From HRBIN01 sp038891515 (GTDB taxonomy: Archaea; Thermoproteota; Nitrososphaeria_A; Caldarchaeales; Caldarchaeaceae), in the NCBI GenBank assembly GCA_038891515.1, contig JAWAEB010000069.1, forward strand, positions 1 through 8,533: DNA of 8,533 bases, read 5' to 3'. The position numbers and the translations under genes were made by a program. Under the pieces are notes generated by a model. It saw nothing but the letters and a program-made list of their open reading frames with translations, had not been told where the DNA came from and made no database searches. Position 1 is the first letter of the stretch, and the number at the start of each line of letters is the position of its first letter. Positions 5,574-8,533 of the stretch are shown piece by piece.

Positions 5574-5596
5574 TTCTTGGCTCGATGGTTCTGGGA

Positions 5597-5613
5597 GCTT
5601 TTATAGTTTATAT
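5597..5613. promoter_or_regulatory. Back-to-back TATA boxes of a divergent promoter
   Basis: The 63-bp gap between divergent paralogs 2 and 3 holds ACTATAAAAGC on the minus strand (5607-5597) and GTTTATAT on the plus strand (5606-5613). Each sits about 26-27 bp from its own start codon (TTG 5573, GTG 5637), so both mRNAs should be essentially leaderless. The TATA elements nearly touch, so polymerase loading in the two directions probably competes. Confidence 0.6.
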
Positions 5614-5622
5614 GGTTGTTTT

Positions 5623-5636
5623 AGCCCTCGGGGGCT
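5623..5636. repeat. Inverted repeat directly before the paralog 3 start
   Basis: AGCCC-TCGG-GGGCT ends one base before the GTG at 5637, on the predicted transcription start. The position suits an operator. If transcription starts upstream, it would form a UCGG-loop hairpin. Confidence 0.4.
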
Positions 5637-6329
5637 GTGAAGAGTGGGGTACTGGCTGGGTTACTGGCCTGTCTTATGGGGTTGGGCTGGGCATCTTGGA
5701 CTGTGCTTGCCCAGGAGGAGCCTGTGGACACCATATATGTCTTCACGGACAGGGGTGTATATAGGCAGGGGATGATTGTGGCTGTGAATGTCTTGGTGAG
5801 GGATGCGGAGGGCATACCCTTGGGAGGCGTGGGCGTCTATGTCTCCATGACAGATCCCTTGGACCAAGTGGTCTTTGAGAGGGTTGGGTCCACATCCCCT
5901 AACGGCAGCTACGTCACCTACGCCGTTTTGGGCGGCGACTTTTCTGAGGGATATTATAGGATTGACGCTGTGGCCTTGGTGGATATAGTGCCCACACCCT
6001 CCTCGACCGTGCATATTCTTGTGTGTAGGTTGTGCGTGGATTATGATAATGTGACTTCTAGGATGCCTGAGGTGGTGACCGTTACCGAAACAGAGTATAT
6101 CCCCCTCACAACCACAGATACGGTCACTGTGACCTCTTCACTCGCCGCCACAACCTTGACGGAGACATCCACAGCCTATGCCACCTCGGTAGTCACAAGG
6201 TCTGTAACCCTTACGGCCACTTTGGAGGTTAACCCCTACCTCTATATCCCGGGTCTTGCTGTATTGGCTTTCGCAGGCTATACCGTCACCCTGCTGGTGC
6301 TTAGACGTGGGCATGGGAAGGCTTCATGA
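5637..6329 (+). CDS. MG2-like, CxxC, Thr-rich-stalk membrane protein, paralog 3
   Basis: 230 residues from a GTG start at the predicted leaderless start site. Signal peptide 1-25 (MKSG, hydrophobic core, VLAQ before EEP). MG2-like domain about 33-129, with VFTDRGVYRQGMIV, VRDAEGIPLGGVGV, SPNGSYVTYAV and SEGYYRIDAVAL. C130-R-L-C133 follows. The stalk (about 145-198) is Thr/Ser/Val-rich but less purely Thr than in paralog 2. Transmembrane helix about 201-222, then RRGHGKAS. Its TGA overlaps the ATG of paralog 4 (ATGA), so the two form an operon with coupled translation and are probably made in similar amounts. The exact ligand or partner cannot be read from the sequence. Confidence 0.85.
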   Translation: MKSGVLAGLLACLMGLGWASWTVLAQEEPVDTIYVFTDRGVYRQGMIVAVNVLVRDAEGIPLGGVGVYVSMTDPLDQVVFERVGSTSPNGSYVTYAVLGGDFSEGYYRIDAVALVDIVPTPSSTVHILVCRLCVDYDNVTSRMPEVVTVTETEYIPLTTTDTVTVTSSLAATTLTETSTAYATSVVTRSVTLTATLEVNPYLYIPGLAVLAFAGYTVTLLVLRRGHGKAS

Positions 6330-7024
6330 GGGGTGTTGGGGTCTGTCTATTGGTGGTTTTATCTCTGGTTGTGGGGCTGCACTCAGTCTTCTCTCTCAGA
6401 CCCTCGGTGGAGGGCCCTGGCCTCTTCGTATTCACGGATAGGATGGTTTACGGCAGGCCAGCCGATGTGGTGGTTTTCGGGATTGTTCTGGATGGTGAGG
6501 GTAGGCCTGTTGCGAGGGCGAACATCTCCATAGACGTCATCGACCCGGTTGGCGACCCGGTATACTCTGCTGAGGTTGTGGCTGGTGACGACGGGAGGTT
6601 TAGGGGCGTCTTCAGGCTTTCCAGCACCGCTGAGGAGGGACAGTATGAGGTGCAGGCAGTGGATATTGACGGTGTTTACGGCTCATCCGTCGTGACCTTC
6701 GAGGTCTGCCAGGCATGCGCTATTCCTCCACCCACCACTACGGTGACCACCACATTGCTGAGGACAACCACGGCCTCCACCACCTTCACCAGGAATATTA
6801 CTAGGCTGGAGACGGTCTTCACGGGTGTGGGTGGTGGTCAGGTGATTACTGTTACCACCTACTCCGTGGTTAACGGAAGTGTGGTGACTTTGGAGGTTAC
6901 GAAGACTGTCGTGAGTCGGTCCGGGGTTGAGTCAAGTCTTCTCTTCTATGTGGGGTTGGGTATGGTTGCTGTCCTTGCCGTGGCCTTGGCTGTGGTGGCC
7001 CGGCGTATACGGCCTGGGTCCTAG
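6326..7024 (+). CDS. MG2-like, CxxC, Thr-rich-stalk membrane protein, paralog 4
   Basis: 232 residues. The ATG overlaps the stop of paralog 3, and GGGAAGG 5-6 bases upstream may serve as ribosome binding site, unlike the leaderless sisters. Signal peptide 1-23 (MRGVG, hydrophobic core). MG2-like domain about 32-127: VFTDRMVYGRPADV, LDGEGRPVARANISIDVIDP, DDGRFRGVFRL and EEGQYEVQAVD. C128-Q-A-C131 follows, then PPPTTT and a Thr/Val stalk to about 200, a transmembrane helix (204-225) and RRIRPGS. Within the signature, the usual G of YxPG/YxQG is replaced (VYGRPAD), a departure from the other copies. The downstream gap to paralog 5 holds a hairpin. Confidence 0.85.
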   Translation: MRGVGVCLLVVLSLVVGLHSVFSLRPSVEGPGLFVFTDRMVYGRPADVVVFGIVLDGEGRPVARANISIDVIDPVGDPVYSAEVVAGDDGRFRGVFRLSSTAEEGQYEVQAVDIDGVYGSSVVTFEVCQACAIPPPTTTVTTTLLRTTTASTTFTRNITRLETVFTGVGGGQVITVTTYSVVNGSVVTLEVTKTVVSRSGVESSLLFYVGLGMVAVLAVALAVVARRIRPGS

Positions 7025-7092
7025 TTATGCCTTTGAGATTATGCGGACTGTCGGGTAGGATTTCATTTGAGGCTGATGCGGTTTACTCTCTT

Positions 7093-7124
7093 GGGGCTTA
7101 TGCTGATGCTGGGCATTTAGCCCC
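7093..7124. terminator. Hairpin in the convergent gap after paralog 4
   Basis: GGGGCT (7093-7098) pairs with AGCCCC (7119-7124), and further in ATGC pairs with GCAT across a small internal loop. It lies in the 128-bp gap between the convergent genes ending at 7024 and 7153, where a 3'-end signal is expected. There is no strong T-tract. Confidence 0.35.
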
Positions 7125-7152
7125 TTGATGCTGGCGCTGTTTCCGGTCTAGG

Positions 7153-7767
7153 CTATGGGCGGGTTTGCTGGCTTGAGGTTGTCCTAGTCATCCTGCGGAT
7201 AAATATTATCTGGGCTGCGAATATAGCGGCTATGACTGCCAGAATTGAGGTGAGGAGTGTGTCTCTTGTGAGGATCTGCTCGGTTACTGTGAACTGTTGG
7301 GTTGTCGTCCGGGTTGTGGTTGATGTGGTGGCGGCAGTGGTTGTGACTGTGCTGATGACCGTCGTCTCCCCCATCTCTGAGACCTGGCATGCATTACACA
7401 CCAAGAAGTATGCCACGGCAGGTGTGTAGACATTCGCCTCATCCACAGCCTCTATTAAAAACTCACCCTCGGGCACGTCGGCAGGCAGCTCCAACGCTAT
7501 CTCAGCACCACCATTCAGGTCCGTTCTCACGGCATTGTCCAGAATTGTGGCCTGCACCGGATCTGTTACAGTTATGATGACAGATATTCCCGGCGATGGG
7601 TTGAGCTCCTCGTCAAGGGTTTGGACCTTGATGACTACTGTCTCGCCCTGCCTGTAGACCGGTCTGTCGGCAAAGACCACGATGGTTGGAGGCGTCAATG
7701 GTGTCTGCGCTCCTGCCAGGGCTAGTAGGGCGAGGATGAGTGCTCCCGCAGTAAGCATTCTTAGCAC
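7153..7767 (-). CDS. MG2-like, CxxC, Thr-rich-stalk membrane protein, paralog 5
   Basis: 204 residues from a GTG start 25 bp from the centre of a TATA box, so probably leaderless. Signal peptide 1-20 (MLRML, hydrophobic core, AGA-Q). MG2-like domain about 28-123: VFADRPVYRQGETVV, LDEELNPSPGISVIITVTDP, LNGGAEIALEL and PEGEFLIEAVDE. C124-N-A-C127 follows. A Thr-rich stalk (about 134-168) leads to a transmembrane helix (170-190) and the longest basic tail of the set (RRMTRTTSSQQTRP). It is closest to paralog 2 in mature N-terminus, loop (EE-x-NP-x-P) and size, and both lie on the minus strand, suggesting a recent shared duplication. It ends convergently with paralog 4. Confidence 0.85.
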   Translation of the reverse strand: MLRMLTAGALILALLALAGAQTPLTPPTIVVFADRPVYRQGETVVIKVQTLDEELNPSPGISVIITVTDPVQATILDNAVRTDLNGGAEIALELPADVPEGEFLIEAVDEANVYTPAVAYFLVCNACQVSEMGETTVISTVTTTAATTSTTTRTTTQQFTVTEQILTRDTLLTSILAVIAAIFAAQIIFIRRMTRTTSSQQTRP

Positions 7768-7788
7768 GGGTTCTCTGGGTCTTGGAGG

Positions 7789-7795
7789 TATAAAA
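7789..7795 (-). promoter_or_regulatory. TATA box for paralog 5
   Basis: The minus strand reads TTTTATA, centred at 7792, 25 bp before the GTG at 7767. The spacing implies transcription begins at or next to the start codon. Confidence 0.6.
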
Positions 7796-8130
7796 CCGTT
7801 GGCTAGTTAGCATGGTCCTCTCTCCATCCTTACACACCTCCACGTAGACAACACCTGTCACATCTAGTGCACCCCTCCACGAGAAAGAAACTTCACCGAG
7901 ATGATTGTTGTAAAGGGTGTCAGAAGAATGGGACGGGGTAGAAAGCAGCGAAGCTTATCAAATGAAGTAACGAGTATAAGAGCTGAGCCGTCTCAGGCCG
8001 GTGTTTCAGGTTATCTCCATGGCCAAAACGGCATAGCTTCCATGGATTAATTATAGACGATTGTTGAATCTCTGACCTGACCCGTCTTGACTTTGACTGT
8101 GGATTAACAAGGTCTTCCGGGGGGTTTGTG
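7796..8130. other. Long stretch without a supported gene
   Basis: No gene is convincing here. A plus-strand ATG ORF of 49 codons (7901-8050) lacks a promoter, ribosome site or recognisable sequence. A minus-strand frame open from 7954 to the paralog 5 promoter reads TLYNNHLGEVSFSWRGALDV then TGVVYVEVCKDGERTML, which looks protein-like but has no start, so it may be a decayed beta-domain fragment. Other items are two CCATGG sites (8028 and 8040), an AT-rich TTAATTATA near 8047-8055, and four TGAC half-motifs between about 8070 and 8100. Confidence 0.4.
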
Positions 8131-8132
8131 AC

Positions 8133-8140
8133 TTTTTTAT
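8133..8140 (+). promoter_or_regulatory. TATA-like element upstream of the 18-bp palindrome
   Basis: TTTTTTAT predicts a start site around 8162, in the middle of the palindrome at 8153-8170. It could give the 8269 gene a second promoter with a leader of about 107 nt. Confidence 0.3.
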
Positions 8141-8152
8141 GGGTTGGAGAAG

Positions 8153-8170
8153 TTACGTCAATTGACGTAA
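8153..8170. promoter_or_regulatory. Perfect 18-bp palindrome TTACGTCAATTGACGTAA, candidate operator
   Basis: Every base is symmetrical across the centre. The 9-bp half-site TTACGTCAA and zero spacer suit a dimeric helix-turn-helix regulator. It lies 98 bp before the ATG at 8269, overlapping the start site predicted from 8133-8140. It is not at a gene end, so a terminator role is unlikely. Confidence 0.55.
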
Positions 8171-8236
8171 TTCCAGGATTTCTAGACAGATTCTAGTTTT
8201 TGGAGCTCCGTGTACGGACCCAGCAGCCTCTAAAGG

Positions 8237-8244
8237 CTTTTAAG
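8237..8244 (+). promoter_or_regulatory. TATA box for the 8269 gene
   Basis: CTTTTAAG is centred about 28 bp upstream of ATG 8269, predicting a leaderless or near-leaderless mRNA. GAGGT at 8259-8263 could act as a ribosome site only if transcription starts further upstream. Confidence 0.5.
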
Positions 8245-8268
8245 CTACCCGATAGCGTGAGGTCTGAC

Positions 8269-8533
8269 ATGATGTGGAAAAGTTTTGAGGATAGGAGGCT
8301 CTCCCTCCTAACCCTGACGACAGCCAGCATAGCAATCCTGACGATGTTTCTCCTGCCCACACTCCTAGCACCATTCGCTTCGGCGGGACAGTTACCTATA
8401 ACGCCTGGTATGGACCCCGCCGTCTTTGTCTTTAACGCTCCCGAGGTCTGCGGCTTCATACCACACGACATATCAGTGGATGTTGACGAACCCGAGGATA
8501 ATGCCTTTCGACCGGGGTCGGGGTTGCGTGGTG
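8269..8533 (+). CDS. Secreted protein of unknown function, 5' part only
   Basis: The frame is open from ATG 8269 to the right edge (88 codons), so the C-terminus is missing. A long signal peptide covers residues 1-40: a basic/charged n-region (MMWKSFEDRR), a hydrophobic core (LLTLTTASIAILTMFLLP) and a cleavage-like AFASA-GQ. The mature part contains CGFIPHDISVDVDEPED. CGF-x-P-x-D also occurs in the secreted protein at 711-2060 (FTCGFTPVDL), just before its repeated region, so this may be a third member of that family lacking the first domain; the shared stretch is short. An in-frame GTG at 8257 is an alternative start, but the TATA spacing fits the ATG. Product probably extracellular. Confidence 0.75.
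   Translation, partial: MMWKSFEDRRLSLLTLTTASIAILTMFLLPTLLAPFASAGQLPITPGMDPAVFVFNAPEVCGFIPHDISVDVDEPEDNAFRPGSGLRG

Noticed and set aside
7901..8050. 49-codon plus-strand ORF
   Set aside because: No TATA box at the right distance, no ribosome site and no recognisable sequence; within chance length for this composition.

Overview
The window looks like a piece of an archaeal chromosome, probably from a thermophile of the TACK group; a Caldarchaeales-like lineage is my guess, which the sequence does not prove. The signs are TATA boxes centred about 25-27 bp upstream of start codons with little or no leader, frequent GTG/TTG starts, a T-tract rather than a bacterial-type terminator after the gene at 711-2060, a PD-(D/E)XK gene of a type common in archaea, and many secreted Thr-rich surface proteins.

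Layout. (1) 2-2060: two tandem paralogous secreted proteins of unknown function. The first is cut by the window edge and the second is complete. A perfect 22-bp palindrome lies between them. (2) 2177-2852, minus strand: a coiled-coil plus PD-(D/E)XK nuclease-like gene split into two overlapping frames. The break is at a GGGTTTG heptamer. A perfect inverted repeat covers its start codon. (3) 2881-3100: a gene-free stretch rich in inverted repeats, a candidate structured RNA or leader. (4) 3103-3555: a small hendecad-repeat coiled-coil protein. (5) 3556-4057: coding debris on both strands. (6) 4058-7767: the centrepiece, five paralogous type I membrane proteins in + - + + - order. Each has a signal peptide, one macroglobulin MG2-like beta domain, an invariant C-x-x-C just after it, a Thr/Ser-rich stalk, one transmembrane helix and a short tail that is usually basic. 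(7) 7768-8268: a non-coding stretch with an 18-bp perfect palindrome and TATA-like elements. (8) 8269-8533: the start of another secreted protein, cut by the window edge, possibly a third member of the 2-2060 family.

Reading it together: this is a cell-surface locus. Secreted paralogs (blocks 1 and perhaps 8) flank an accessory segment holding an expanded family of stalked, membrane-anchored MG2/CxxC proteins. I do not recognise this five-gene cluster as a named system. The shared C-x-x-C suggests disulfide pairing, cross-linking or metal binding outside the membrane. The mix of orientations, separate promoters and nearby gene debris suggest repeated duplication and rearrangement.
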